Assembly (NCBI RefSeq): GCF_009739465.1
Contig: NZ_WHOM01000062.1
Coordinates: forward strand, 1 to 64,000
DNA length: 64,000 nt
Direction of reading: 5' to 3'
DNA from: Streptomyces apocyni
GTDB lineage: Bacteria; Actinomycetota; Actinomycetes; Streptomycetales; Streptomycetaceae
Positions 26,398 through 34,804 of the stretch are shown here, piece by piece. A program made the translations under genes and the position numbers. How positions within the stretch are numbered: the first letter of the stretch is position 1; every line of letters starts with the position of its first letter. The notes under the pieces were generated by a model. The model was not told where the DNA came from. It saw nothing but the letters and a program-made list of their open reading frames with translations, and made no database searches.

Positions 26398-26739
26398 TCA
26401 GTCGGTAGCCGACACCGCTTCCTCGACCGAGGTGTGAATCGGGAACACCTTGGTGAGGCCGGTGATGCGGAAGATTTTCAGAATGCGCTCCTGGTTACAG
26501 ACCAGGCGCAGCGAGCCCTCGTGGGCGCGCACTCGCTTCAGGCCGCCCACCAGCACGCCGAGTCCGGTGGAGTCGAGGAAGTCGACACCCTCCATGTCGA
26601 CGACAAGATGGAAGCTCCCGTCGTTCACCAACTCGACCAGCTGCTCCCGCAGCTTGGGCGCGGTATATACATCGATTTCGCCACCGACCCTGACGATCGT
26701 GCGATCGCCCACGGTCTCGGTCGACAGGGACAGGTCCAC
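26398..26739 (-). CDS. bldG: Anti-anti-sigma factor BldG
   Basis: The 113-residue STAS-domain protein is almost identical, as I remember it, to S. coelicolor BldG, needed for aerial mycelium, antibiotic production and stress response. The phosphorylated serine is Ser57 in FLDSTGLGVLVGG; when unphosphorylated, the family binds anti-sigma factors and frees sigma. GTG 26739 is the start, with TGGAGGA 6 nt upstream. It is divergent from the helicase gene with 76 bp between starts. The downstream anti-sigma gene is its expected partner. Confidence 0.97.
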   Translation of the reverse strand: MDLSLSTETVGDRTIVRVGGEIDVYTAPKLREQLVELVNDGSFHLVVDMEGVDFLDSTGLGVLVGGLKRVRAHEGSLRLVCNQERILKIFRITGLTKVFPIHTSVEEAVSATD

Positions 26740-26815
26740 TGATCCTCCAGCACCTTGCTATCGAACAATCGCCCCGTGCTGCCTGAGCTTCAGGCCTGGG
26801 GGATCGCCAGCCGCG

Positions 26816-29281
26816 ATGGCATTCAATCACTTAACGGCGTGTGTGCACGACGCCTTGGGACCATTGTCCGTCACGCCAGTGACACACTCGGTGCCGATGG
26901 CCAAGAATCAGCGCACCGAGCACACCCCGGCAGGCGACCGCGAGCGTCGCTCCCCGGGCGCGGTCCTGGACGGGCTGACCGCGGGTGCGGGCCGCGCTTC
27001 GCGCATCACTCATACGGAGCACTTGCCCCCGCGGGCGGGTCGCCATGCCGTCTGGCCCGACCGCATCCGTTCCGAGGTCATCGCCGCCGTCCAGAAGCGG
27101 GGCATCGAGCACCCCTGGGCCCACCAGGCACGCGCCGCCGAGCATGCCCTGGACGGCCAGTCCGTGGTCGTCGCCACCGGCACCGCGTCCGGCAAGTCCC
27201 TCGCGTATCTGATGCCGGTCCTGACGTCGCTGCTCAACGGTTCCGAGGCGCCGAACGGGCGAGGCGCGACAGCGCTCTATCTGGCCCCGACCAAGGCACT
27301 GGCCGCCGACCAGTGCCGGGCCGTGAAGGAGCTGACGGACCCCCTGGGGCACGCCATCAGGCCCGCGGTCTACGACGGGGACACCCCCGTCGAGGAACGC
27401 GAATGGGTACGTCAGTACGCCAACTACGTCCTGACCAATCCGGACATGCTGCACGGCGGCATCCTCCCCGCACACCCTCGCTGGTCCTCCTTCCTTCGCG
27501 CCCTGCGCTATGTCGTCATCGACGAGTGCCACACCTACCGCGGCGTCTTCGGCTCACACGTCGCCCAGGTACTGCGCCGGCTACGCCGACTCTGCGCCCG
27601 CTATGGCGCGGACCCGGTGTTCCTGCTGGCCTCGGCCACCGCGGCCGATCCCTCTGTCGCGGCCGGCCGACTCACCGGCCTGCCCGTGGCGGAGGTGGCC
27701 GACGACGCCTCACCGCGGGGCGAGCTGGTCTTCGCCCTCTGGGAGCCGCCGCTCACGGAACTGCACGGCGAGAAGGGCGCCCCCGTCCGCCGTACCGCCA
27801 CCGCCGAGACCGCCGACCTGCTGACGGACCTGACCGTGCAGGGAGTGCGTTCGGTCGCGTTCGTACGGTCCCGCAGGGGCGCCGAACTGATCTCGGTGAT
27901 CGCCCAGGAGCGGCTGGCCGAGGTCGACCGGTCGCTGGTGCACCGGGTGGCCGCCTACCGTGGCGGCTACCTCCCCCAGGAACGCCGCGCCCTGGAACGC
28001 GCCCTGCACTCCGGCGAGCTCCTCGGCCTCGCCGCCACCACCGCACTCGAGCTCGGCATGGACGTCTCCGGCCTGGACGCCGTCGTGATCGCGGGCTACC
28101 CCGGGACCCGGGCCTCGCTCTGGCAGCAGGCGGGCCGCGCCGGGCGCTCGGGCCACGGGGCTCTGGCGATCCTCGTCGCCCGGGACGACCCGCTGGACAC
28201 GTATCTCGTCCACCACCCCGAAGCGCTCTTCCAGCAGCCCGTGGAATCCACCGTCCTCGACCCCGACAACCCGTACGTCCTGGCGCCGCACCTGTGCGCG
28301 GCCGCCGCGGAGCTCCCCCTGACCGACGATGACCTGGCTCTCTTCGGCCCCACCACCGCCGAACTCCTGCCGCAACTCGAGGCCGCGGGGCTGCTGCGCC
28401 GCCGCACCAGGGCCTGGCACTGGACCCGCCGCGAACGCGCCGCCGACCTCACCGGCATCCGTGGCGAGGAGGGCCGCCCGATCCAGGTCGTCGAGGCCGG
28501 AACCGGACGGCTGCTCGGCACCGTCGACGCCTCCGCCGCGCACACGGCCGTGCACGACGGCGCGGTCCACCTCCACCAGGGCCGCACCTATCTGGTGCAG
28601 CGGCTGGACCTCGAAGACTCGGTCGCGCTGGTCGAGCAGGCCAACCCTCCGTACTCGACCACTGCCCGCGACACCACCGCCATCTCCGTCCTGGAGACCG
28701 ACGTCGAGGTCCCCTGGGGCGACGGCCGCCTCTGCTACGGCTCCGTCGAGGTCACCAACCAGGTCGTCTCCTTCCTTCGCCGAAAGCTCATCTCCGGGGA
28801 GGTGCTCGGTGAGTCCAAGCTGGATCTGCCACCCCGGACCCTGCGCACCCGTGCCGTCTGGTGGACCGTCACCGAGGACCAGCTCGACGCCGCCCGGGTC
28901 AACCCGGAGCAACTGGGCGGCGCCCTGCACGCAGCCGAACACGCCTCCATCGGGATGCTGCCGCTCTTCGCTACCTGTGACCGCTGGGATATCGGCGGCG
29001 TATCCATACCGCTCCATCCGGACACGTTGCTGCCCACGGTCTTCGTGTACGACGGCCAGCCGGGCGGCGCTGGCTTCGCCGAACGGGCCTTCCACACCGC
29101 GGCCGACTGGCTGACCGCGACCCGTGAGGCCATCGCCGCCTGTGAGTGCGAGGCGGGCTGCCCGTCCTGCATCCAGTCCCCGAAGTGCGGCAACGGCAAC
29201 GACCCCCTGCACAAGCGCGGCGCCGTACGCCTCCTCACCGAGCTGCTCAAGGGGGCACCGCCCCGCCAGACACCGCCCTGA
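26816..29281 (+). CDS. DEAD/DEAH-box helicase with C-terminal Cys cluster (YprA/MrfA-like, DUF1998)
   Basis: The 821-residue product is a superfamily 2 helicase of the Hrq1/MrfA group, linked to DNA-crosslink repair in Bacillus. It shows Q-like WAHQARAAEHAL, Walker A TGTASGKSLAY, motif Ib TNPDMLHGG, Walker B box DECH, motif III LASATAAD and motif VI QQAGRAGRSGHGALA. The C-terminal DUF1998-like part has CECEAGCPSCIQSPKCG, a metal-binding cysteine set. ATG 26816 is chosen since it continues a conserved leader (MAFNHL); ATG 26897 (MAKNQR) is the alternative. The sixth codon is TTA (26831-26833), which needs the bldA tRNA. The gene is divergent from bldG and its end overlaps the convergent pilus cluster by 35 nt. 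Confidence 0.9.
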   Translation: MAFNHLTACVHDALGPLSVTPVTHSVPMAKNQRTEHTPAGDRERRSPGAVLDGLTAGAGRASRITHTEHLPPRAGRHAVWPDRIRSEVIAAVQKRGIEHPWAHQARAAEHALDGQSVVVATGTASGKSLAYLMPVLTSLLNGSEAPNGRGATALYLAPTKALAADQCRAVKELTDPLGHAIRPAVYDGDTPVEEREWVRQYANYVLTNPDMLHGGILPAHPRWSSFLRALRYVVIDECHTYRGVFGSHVAQVLRRLRRLCARYGADPVFLLASATAADPSVAAGRLTGLPVAEVADDASPRGELVFALWEPPLTELHGEKGAPVRRTATAETADLLTDLTVQGVRSVAFVRSRRGAELISVIAQERLAEVDRSLVHRVAAYRGGYLPQERRALERALHSGELLGLAATTALELGMDVSGLDAVVIAGYPGTRASLWQQAGRAGRSGHGALAILVARDDPLDTYLVHHPEALFQQPVESTVLDPDNPYVLAPHLCAAAAELPLTDDDLALFGPTTAELLPQLEAAGLLRRRTRAWHWTRRERAADLTGIRGEEGRPIQVVEAGTGRLLGTVDASAAHTAVHDGAVHLHQGRTYLVQRLDLEDSVALVEQANPPYSTTARDTTAISVLETDVEVPWGDGRLCYGSVEVTNQVVSFLRRKLISGEVLGESKLDLPPRTLRTRAVWWTVTEDQLDAARVNPEQLGGALHAAEHASIGMLPLFATCDRWDIGGVSIPLHPDTLLPTVFVYDGQPGGAGFAERAFHTAADWLTATREAIAACECEAGCPSCIQSPKCGNGNDPLHKRGAVRLLTELLKGAPPRQTPP

Positions 29282-29666
29282 CCCAGCGGGCCACCGCCGC
29301 GTCAGGCCGGGCCTCCCGTGCCGGTACGGTCGACGTAGCGGGCCCCGCCCGCGAGCGCACCGCCGAGCCAAACGGCCCCGCCCGCGCCCGCACCGTCACA
29401 TCGGCGATCTCTCCCTGAACCGTGCACCGCAGCACGTCGACGCCCTGCGCCCGGGCCACCCGCGCGGCCACGGCGCACGCGCGGCCCTCGCCCCGCAGCG
29501 CGTGGTCCGCCGCGGCCAGCACCGCCAGGTCAGCGGCACCACCCGCCCGGTGGCGGGCCAGCACCGCCTGGCCGAGCAGCAGCACCGCGCCGAAGACCAC
29601 GCTCAGCGCGCCCGCCACCACGACCACCCACACCGTCGCCGACCCACGGTCGTCGCTCACTCTCAT
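29247..29666 (-). CDS. TadE-like/Rv3654c-family secretion-neighbourhood protein
   Basis: The 139-residue product is the last gene of the Flp/Tad-type cluster. It starts MRVSDDRGSATVW, where the Asp-Arg-Gly-Ser-Ala pattern resembles the processing region of pseudopilin-like TadE/TadF proteins, followed by a single membrane segment (about 11-35, VWVVVVAGALSVVFGAVLLLG). The rest carries two Cys (RACAVAA, VLRCTVQ) and an Arg/Pro-rich C-terminus. ATG 29666 overlaps the stop of the preceding gene as ATGA, so translation is coupled. The frame is open further upstream, but only as a shadow of the preceding gene. The 3' end overlaps the helicase gene. Confidence 0.8.
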   Translation of the reverse strand: MRVSDDRGSATVWVVVVAGALSVVFGAVLLLGQAVLARHRAGGAADLAVLAAADHALRGEGRACAVAARVARAQGVDVLRCTVQGEIADVTVRARAGPFGSAVRSRAGPATSTVPAREARPDAAVARWVRAVSGGAVPP

Positions 29667-30043
29667 GCGTCCGCCCCCACACTGTCCTCCGCCAGCGCCA
29701 CCGCCTCGGACCGCAACGCCACCGAGAGCGCCCCCGGCCCCGGTGAGTCCACCGAGACCGACACCCGCACCAGATCCCCCTCCCTGCGTACCGTGACCCG
29801 CGCCCCACGCGGCGCCGCCTGCTCGGCCGCCGCCACCGCCGCGCTCGGCGGCTCCTGCCGGGCCGCCGCGCGCGCCCCGGCCCTGGCCGCGTCCACACAC
29901 TGGATCTGCGCGGACGCGGCCATCAGCGCCCATACCATCGCCATCCCGAGCAGCACCAGGGCCGGGATCACCGCGGCCGCCTCGGCGGTCACATAGCCGC
30001 CGTCACCGCCCCGCTCCGAACTGGACACCTCAGAACTGGACAC
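29663..30043 (-). CDS. TadE-family pseudopilin-like protein
   Basis: The 126-residue product has the TadE pattern: a short polar leader ending GGYVTAEAAAVIPALVLLG with the conserved TAE at the start of one membrane helix (about 16-45), then a periplasm-type domain with a single Cys (IQCVDAARAGARAAARQE). Such proteins are minor pilins or assembly factors of Flp pili. GTG 30043 has GGAAGG about 8 nt upstream and overlaps the preceding gene's end by 14 nt; a repeated GTGTCCAGTTC gives a second possible start at 30028. The ATGA overlap with the next gene shows coupling. Confidence 0.82.
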   Translation of the reverse strand: MSSSEVSSSERGGDGGYVTAEAAAVIPALVLLGMAMVWALMAASAQIQCVDAARAGARAAARQEPPSAAVAAAEQAAPRGARVTVRREGDLVRVSVSVDSPGPGALSVALRSEAVALAEDSVGADA

Positions 30044-30218
30044 CGAGCGCCTTCCCGATGACCCCTTCCAGCGCCGCCCGCACTCCGTCGCTCGTCACCA
30101 CCCGATAGAGCAGCGCCGCGAAGCCGCAGGCCGCGACCGTCCCCAGCGCGTACTCCGATGTCGTCATCCCCGCGTCGTTCGCCCGCATCCGGGCCCGTAC
30201 CCGCCTGACGTACCTCAT
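30030..30218 (-). CDS. Flp-type pilin-like small protein (DUF4244)
   Basis: The 62-residue product matches DUF4244, small Flp-pilin-like proteins of actinobacteria. A basic leader (MRYVRRVRARMRANDAG) is followed by MTTSEYALGTVAACGFAALLY, so a prepilin-peptidase-type cleavage after Gly would leave Glu at +5 and Tyr at +6, the Flp pattern. The hydrophobic helix then forms the pilus core. ATG 30218 follows GAGGGAG. This is the likely structural subunit of the cluster. No prepilin peptidase gene is in the window. Confidence 0.85.
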   Translation of the reverse strand: MRYVRRVRARMRANDAGMTTSEYALGTVAACGFAALLYRVVTSDGVRAALEGVIGKALGVQF

Positions 30219-30261
30219 GTGACTCCCTCGCCCTCTCCCGTTCCTCACGCCAGTTCTCACA

Positions 30262-31098
30262 TCAGTCGCTGTTCACCAGCCCGCCCGCCAGACCGATCAC
30301 CACCGGCACGATCCCGACCGCGAGAAACGCGGGCAGAAAGCACAGCCCCACCGGCGCGGCGATCACCACCGCCGCCCGACGTGCCCGCGCCGTGGCTGTA
30401 CGCGCCCACGCGGCGCGGCACTCAGCCGCCAGCAGGGCCATCTGTTCGGCGGCAGGGGCTCCGGATGAACCCGCCCGTTCCAGGCAGCGGGCCAACGGCC
30501 CGGCGCCCGGTATCTCGCCCAGCCGCCGCCAGGCCCGTTCGGGTTCTCCCCCAAGCCGCAGCTCTGCCGCCGCTCGTCCCAGCCGCCCGCCAACCGGCCC
30601 CCGCAGCGAGTCCCCCACCGCCTCGGCCGCCGCCACCGGACCTGCTCCGGCCGCGATACATGCCGTCAGCAGATCTGCGGCAAGCGGCAGTTGCTCCGAG
30701 GTTTCGGCGCTGTTCGCGGAGCCGTCCGCGTTCTGCCGTCGCCGCCAGCGCCACGCGGCATAGCCCGCGACCGCCCCGAGCACGGCCCCGGCGACACCAC
30801 CCACCAGTGCGTACCCGGCGCAGACCGCACCAGCCACCGGCAGCCAGCCCCGCAGGGCTCCCTGCCACCGCGGCCATCGCCGTGTCCGGCTCTCCCCACC
30901 GAAGATCCGCAGCAGTCTCAGCCGCGCCTTCCGCTCGCGTCGCCCGACCACCACCGCCCACAGCACCCCAGCTACGGCGAGCACCAAAGGCGCCACTATC
31001 CCCAACCTGTGGACAACTTCCGCACCAGCCACCTCTCCGCCACCTCCATCCCTCTCCATCCCTTCCGTCCGCATCTGATCCGCCACATTCCCGTCCAC
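30262..31098 (-). CDS. Type II secretion F/TadC-like membrane protein
   Basis: The 278-residue product is one of two adjacent inner-membrane platform proteins of the Flp/Tad machine. Membrane segments are visible at about 33-51, 87-112 and 245-275, and the cytoplasmic T2SSF-type domain in between shows LPLAADLLTACIAAGAGP and LARCLERAGSSGAPAAEQM. It lies 15 nt after the TadB-like gene. The start is uncertain: GTG 31098 has a close GGGG, and ATG 31059 is an alternative directly after GGAAGGG. Confidence 0.82.
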   Translation of the reverse strand: MDGNVADQMRTEGMERDGGGGEVAGAEVVHRLGIVAPLVLAVAGVLWAVVVGRRERKARLRLLRIFGGESRTRRWPRWQGALRGWLPVAGAVCAGYALVGGVAGAVLGAVAGYAAWRWRRRQNADGSANSAETSEQLPLAADLLTACIAAGAGPVAAAEAVGDSLRGPVGGRLGRAAAELRLGGEPERAWRRLGEIPGAGPLARCLERAGSSGAPAAEQMALLAAECRAAWARTATARARRAAVVIAAPVGLCFLPAFLAVGIVPVVIGLAGGLVNSD

Positions 31099-31113
31099 CG
31101 GCCCCTGTGCCGC

Positions 31114-31986
31114 CTACGCCCGCTGCGCCCCGCGCACAATCCGCATCACCCACCACACCCCCAGCCCCTCCAGCACTCCGCCCACCAGCAGGCATCCCAG
31201 ACCCGCGGGCGTATGCAGCAGTACGCCCAGCGGGTCGGCACCCAGCGCCGTGCCCATCGCCAGACCCACCACGGGAAGCACCGCGAGCAACACCGCGGTG
31301 GACCGCGCTCCGGCCAACTGGGCGTGCAGATCGGCGCGCTGATCGCGCTCGGCCCGCAGAGCCCCTTCGAGGCGGCCGAGCCCCGTCGCGAGTCCCGCGC
31401 CTCGATCGACCGCGACCCGCCAGCACGCTGCGAGCCCCAGCAAGCCGTCCGCCCCGGGTTCGCGAGCCGCCTCGCACAACGCACCGGGCACATCCCCGCC
31501 GAACCGCGCCGCGGCCAGCACCGCCGCCTCAGCCGCACCCAGCCCACCCGAGTCACGAGCGGCGACCATGAGCGCGGCACCAGGCTGGCGCCCCGCCCGC
31601 ACCTCCCCGGCCAGCGCCCCGCACAGCGCGATCACCGCATCAGCCCGCGCCTCCCGCTCCCGTCGCCGCTCGCTGGCCCGCAGCGCCCGCCCCGCCAACA
31701 GCACCCCCATCACCGCCAAGACCAGCGGCACCACCGACTCCCCCAGGACGGCGATCACCAACCCCACCACCAGGCACCACCACTCACGCCGCGCCCGGGC
31801 CCGAATCCAGGCCAGCCCCCGCCGCCACTCAGGAACCGGGTCCGGCCGCAGCGGGCCACCCGCGACCACCAGCCGCGCCCGCCGCACCCCCCGGTCCTGC
31901 CCCACCGTCAGCCAGACCGCCGCCATCCCCGCACAGACCGCGGCGGCGTACGCCGGAGCCCCCGCCGCCACCTCGCCCGCCGTCAC
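31114..31986 (-). CDS. Type II secretion F/TadB-like membrane protein
   Basis: The 290-residue product is the partner platform protein. It has N-terminal membrane segments (about 8-28 and 68-105), a cytoplasmic T2SSF domain with ADAVIALCGALAGEVRAGRQPG and CWRVAVDRGAGLATGLGRLE, and two C-terminal segments (LLAVLPVVGLAMG and LLVGGVLEGLGVWWVM). GTG 31986 overlaps the CpaF stop as GTGA, so coupled translation decides the start; the open frame further up to 32055 is a shadow of cpaF. Confidence 0.85.
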   Translation of the reverse strand: MTAGEVAAGAPAYAAAVCAGMAAVWLTVGQDRGVRRARLVVAGGPLRPDPVPEWRRGLAWIRARARREWWCLVVGLVIAVLGESVVPLVLAVMGVLLAGRALRASERRREREARADAVIALCGALAGEVRAGRQPGAALMVAARDSGGLGAAEAAVLAAARFGGDVPGALCEAAREPGADGLLGLAACWRVAVDRGAGLATGLGRLEGALRAERDQRADLHAQLAGARSTAVLLAVLPVVGLAMGTALGADPLGVLLHTPAGLGCLLVGGVLEGLGVWWVMRIVRGAQRA

Positions 31987-33149
31987 CAGGCACCCCCGAG
32001 AAGCCCCCGCAGCCGCTCCCAGCCCCGCCCGCGCACAAACCCCTCCGCGCCCCACCGAAGCGCGGGAACGGCCACGACGAGACCCGAGGCGTCCCGTTCC
32101 AGCACGTCCACCTCGGCGATCCGGCGGCAGCCCGCCCGGTCCCGTACGAGGTGGAGGACCACCGACAGCGCCGCCGCCACCTGACTGTGCAGCGCCGCCC
32201 GGTCCAGGCCCGCCGCCGTCCCCAGTGCCTCCAGGCGCGCCGGAACATCCGCCGCCGTATTGGCGTGAACCGTGCCGCAGCCTCCCTCATGGCCCGTATT
32301 AAGCGCGGCCAACAAGTGCAGAACCTCAGCGCCCCGCACCTCACCCACCACCAACCGGTCCGGCCGCATCCGCAACGCCTGCCGCACCAGGTCCCGCAAG
32401 GTCACCCGGCCCGCGCCCTCCTGATTGGCGGGCCTGGTCTCAAGCCGCACCACATGGGGATGGTCAGGCCGCAGCTCGGCGGAGTCCTCAGCCAGCACGA
32501 TCCGCTCCTCAGGGCCCACCAAACCCAGCAGAGCACTGAGCAACGTCGTCTTGCCGGACCCCGTTCCTCCACTGATCAAGAACGACGCCCGCGCCTCAAC
32601 CAGCGCACGCAGCACCCGGTCTCCGCCAGGTGGCACCGTCCTTGCGGCGAGCAGCTCCGGCAGGGAGAACGCCCGTGGCCGCACCACCCGCAACGAGAGG
32701 CAGGTCGAGCCGACAGCCACCGGCGGCAGTACGGCGTGCAGCCGGGTGCCGTCCGGCAGCCGTGCGTCCACCCAGGGCCGTGCGTCGTCCAGTCGGCGCC
32801 CGGCGACCGCCGCGAGCCGCTGAGCGAGCCGCCGCACCGCTCCGGCGTCCTCGAACGCCACCTGGGTCAGTTCCAGGCCGCGCCCCCGGTCCACCCAGAC
32901 CCGGTCCGGCGCCGAGACCAGCACATCGGTCACCTCGGGGTCAGCGAGCAGCGGTTCCAGCGGTCCGCTGCCCACCAGTTCCGAGCGCAATTCACGGACT
33001 ACTCCGAGCAGTTCCGAGTCACCAAGCACATGGCCCTGCGCCCGCAGCGCCTGGGCCACACCGGCCGGGGTCGGCTCGGCGTCGCTCTCCGCGAGCCACT
33101 GCCGCACCCCGTCCAGCAGTCCGTCGCTCCCCCGCACCCCGACGCTCAT
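31983..33149 (-). CDS. Pilus-assembly/secretion ATPase (TadA/CpaF family)
   Basis: The 388-residue product is the ATPase that powers Flp/Tad-type assembly. It shows Walker A SGGTGSGKTTLLSALL near 198-207, the Asp box RIVLAEDSAEL, the His box RLETRPANQEGAG, Walker B MRPDRLVVGEVRG and the following TGHEGGCGTVHAN. The N-terminal domain contains VTDVLVSAPDRVWVDRG, usual for CpaF. ATG 33149 overlaps the Ssd-like gene stop as ATGA. It should form a hexamer at the inner face of the membrane. Confidence 0.93.
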   Translation of the reverse strand: MSVGVRGSDGLLDGVRQWLAESDAEPTPAGVAQALRAQGHVLGDSELLGVVRELRSELVGSGPLEPLLADPEVTDVLVSAPDRVWVDRGRGLELTQVAFEDAGAVRRLAQRLAAVAGRRLDDARPWVDARLPDGTRLHAVLPPVAVGSTCLSLRVVRPRAFSLPELLAARTVPPGGDRVLRALVEARASFLISGGTGSGKTTLLSALLGLVGPEERIVLAEDSAELRPDHPHVVRLETRPANQEGAGRVTLRDLVRQALRMRPDRLVVGEVRGAEVLHLLAALNTGHEGGCGTVHANTAADVPARLEALGTAAGLDRAALHSQVAAALSVVLHLVRDRAGCRRIAEVDVLERDASGLVVAVPALRWGAEGFVRGRGWERLRGLLGGAW

Positions 33150-34237
33150 GACCCGGCCTCCACCGAGACCCGGCTCCAGAAGGCCGTACAGAACCGGGAC
33201 AGTGGACCGCGCCCGGTCCCGGCGGGCAGTGTGTCGGAACCCAGCAGGCCGGGCTCCTTTGGCACTTCACCAGCGAGTGGCAGGTCAAGCAGCCGGGCCA
33301 CCTCCGCCGCGTCGAGACCATCCGCGAAGGGGCCGCGCACCACGGCGCGCAGATCCCGCAGGACCATGCCCGCCGCCGCTGCCACCCGCCCGGCCGCCGC
33401 GACCGCGCGCAGCTCCGCGGGCACCACGAGGAGACCGAGGTCGAGCTGAGCCAGCGCCTCGGCGACTCCTTCATCGACCCGGCGCGGCAGATCCACCACA
33501 ACCACCCCGCCACGCCTGCGCGCCGCGGCGAGCACGGCCCGCATCGCACCGGGCGGCACCACCACCGAGGCACCGCGGTCCCAGCTGAGGACACGCAACG
33601 CGTGCAGTTCGGGCAGCGACTCCTCAAGCGCGCTGCTTCCGAGCCGTCCACGCGACTGCGCGAAGGCGGGCCATCTCAGTCCCCCGGCGGCCTCTCCACC
33701 GAGCAGCACATCGACCCCGCCGCCCAGCGGATCGGCGTCGATGAGCATCGTGCGCCGCCCGGACCTGGCCGCGGTCACCGCCAGCGCGCAGGCCAGTGTC
33801 GAGGCCCCGGCTCCGCCACGCCCGCCGATCACGCCGACGGTCAGCGCCTGCCGCCCCACGCCCTCCGCCACATCGGCGATCCGGTCCACCAGCCACTGCT
33901 CGGCGTCGGGCAGCCGCAGCACATGGTCAGCCCCGATCTCCACCGCCCGCTGCCAGACATCCGGATCGTCCTGGTCCCGTCCGACCAGACACACCCCCCG
34001 TCTGCGCATGGCCCCGCGCACCCGAGCCGCCGCGTCATCCCCGACCAGTACCAGCGGGGCGTCCTCCCAACTGCCTCTGCGCTCCGGCACCCCGTGATGC
34101 ACCTCGGGCCGCGCGCCCGCCGCCGCGCACAGCCGCAGCAGGTCGTCGAGCAGCTCCGCGTCCTCCGTGACGATCAGTGGCCCGCCGCGCTGCTCCGCGT
34201 CAGCCGACGGCCGCGTACTCGTGATCGATCCCGTCAC
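33146..34237 (-). CDS. CpaE/MinD-like ATPase, septum-site-determining (Ssd) family
   Basis: The 363-residue product is a ParA/MinD-type protein with an N-terminal receiver-like domain (about 20-125, including PLVLVGDDAAARV) and a C-terminal ATPase domain. Its Walker A is deviant, GGRGGAGASTLACALA, and the switch region is LIDADPLGGGVDVLLGGE. Members of this group (Ssd in mycobacteria, CpaE in Caulobacter) place septum or pilus machinery. GTG 34237 follows GGGGGATC. It heads a seven-gene minus-strand cluster joined by several 4-nt stop/start overlaps. A 6C small RNA is encoded about 360 nt upstream on the same strand. Confidence 0.88.
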   Translation of the reverse strand: MTGSITSTRPSADAEQRGGPLIVTEDAELLDDLLRLCAAAGARPEVHHGVPERRGSWEDAPLVLVGDDAAARVRGAMRRRGVCLVGRDQDDPDVWQRAVEIGADHVLRLPDAEQWLVDRIADVAEGVGRQALTVGVIGGRGGAGASTLACALAVTAARSGRRTMLIDADPLGGGVDVLLGGEAAGGLRWPAFAQSRGRLGSSALEESLPELHALRVLSWDRGASVVVPPGAMRAVLAAARRRGGVVVVDLPRRVDEGVAEALAQLDLGLLVVPAELRAVAAAGRVAAAAGMVLRDLRAVVRGPFADGLDAAEVARLLDLPLAGEVPKEPGLLGSDTLPAGTGRGPLSRFCTAFWSRVSVEAGS

Positions 34238-34599
34238 GATCCCCCGCCCCCTCTTACCCCGGACCTCTTACTCCGGGCCTCGTCGTGAACATCCGAATCC
34301 CACGTCCCCGGAACCTGGCCGAGAACATGGCGTGAACCCGACCGCGAACAGGACCACGGCCGTGAACGGGCCATGGACTTCGCGGTCCGGAATCACCATG
34401 GACGGAACCCCGAAAACGTGTGGATCTTGGTCAAAATCTGGGGACAACAAGGAAGGTGTGGATAACTTGCTCACCCATACCGGTGACATAGGCCGGTCTT
34501 TCACAGAGCAGCGCGACGACTACGTACCGTGACGAGCCCAAGGGTGTGAGGGGAGGCGCCGCCCCGACGGGAACCCGGACAACGAACGGGAACCACGGC
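34238..34599. promoter_or_regulatory. Intergenic region upstream of the Ssd/Flp-pilus operon
   Basis: No supported gene lies here; short open frames on the plus strand have no ribosome site and no recognisable product. The stretch should contain the promoter of the leftward pilus operon. It is less G+C-rich around 34400-34480. A near-direct repeat of the type CCGGxGTAAGAGG sits at about 34253-34278, close to the ssd start. Confidence 0.45.
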
Positions 34600-34625
34600 A
34601 AAAAAAGAAGGGCCCATACGGGCCC
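34600..34625 (-). terminator. Intrinsic terminator of the 6C RNA
   Basis: The minus strand has GGGCCC, loop GTAT, GGGCCC, then a U-rich tail (CTTCTTTTTTT). This U tract is unusual for the genome and shows that a minus-strand transcript ends here. Confidence 0.9.
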
Positions 34626-34710
34626 GGACATGCGACGACCCCCGCCGGGGGGGAGAGCGGGGGTCGTCTTCCACGGTCCGACTCGGGGGGGGAGGAGCCA
34701 GACCGGGGTA
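34600..34710 (-). ncRNA. 6C small RNA (two C-loop hairpins plus terminator)
   Basis: Read on the minus strand, three hairpins follow one another. Hairpin 1 (34675-34704) has a 10-bp stem GGTCTGGCTC/GAGTCGGACC, with two G-U pairs, and a loop with eight C. Hairpin 2 (34634-34668) has a perfect 12-bp stem GACGACCCCCGC/GCGGGGGTCGTC and a loop with seven C. Hairpin 3 is GGGCCC/GGGCCC (34610-34625) followed by a U-rich tail (A run at 34600-34606 on the plus strand). Two stem-loops with at least six loop C residues define the actinobacterial 6C RNA. Its usual place is near chromosome-partition and pilus genes, and in mycobacteria (sRNA B11) between ssd and a SerB-like phosphatase gene, exactly as here. 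The 5' end is estimated. Confidence 0.9.
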
Positions 34711-34804
34711 GCACGGTCGCGAACGATCCGTGACTTCCATGGTGTACCCGAGAGGCTTCTCAGGCAAACCCACACGCCACAGCTTACGCCGAATGGTGGG
34801 CGCC

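Noticed and set aside
30219..31571. Long plus-strand frame opposite the TadB/TadC genes
   Set aside because: Pro/Arg-rich shadow; the minus-strand genes show type II secretion F domains and 4-nt couplings.
34167..34532. Plus-strand 121-codon frame before the 6C RNA
   Set aside because: Begins inside ssd antisense, has no ribosome site and no recognisable domain.
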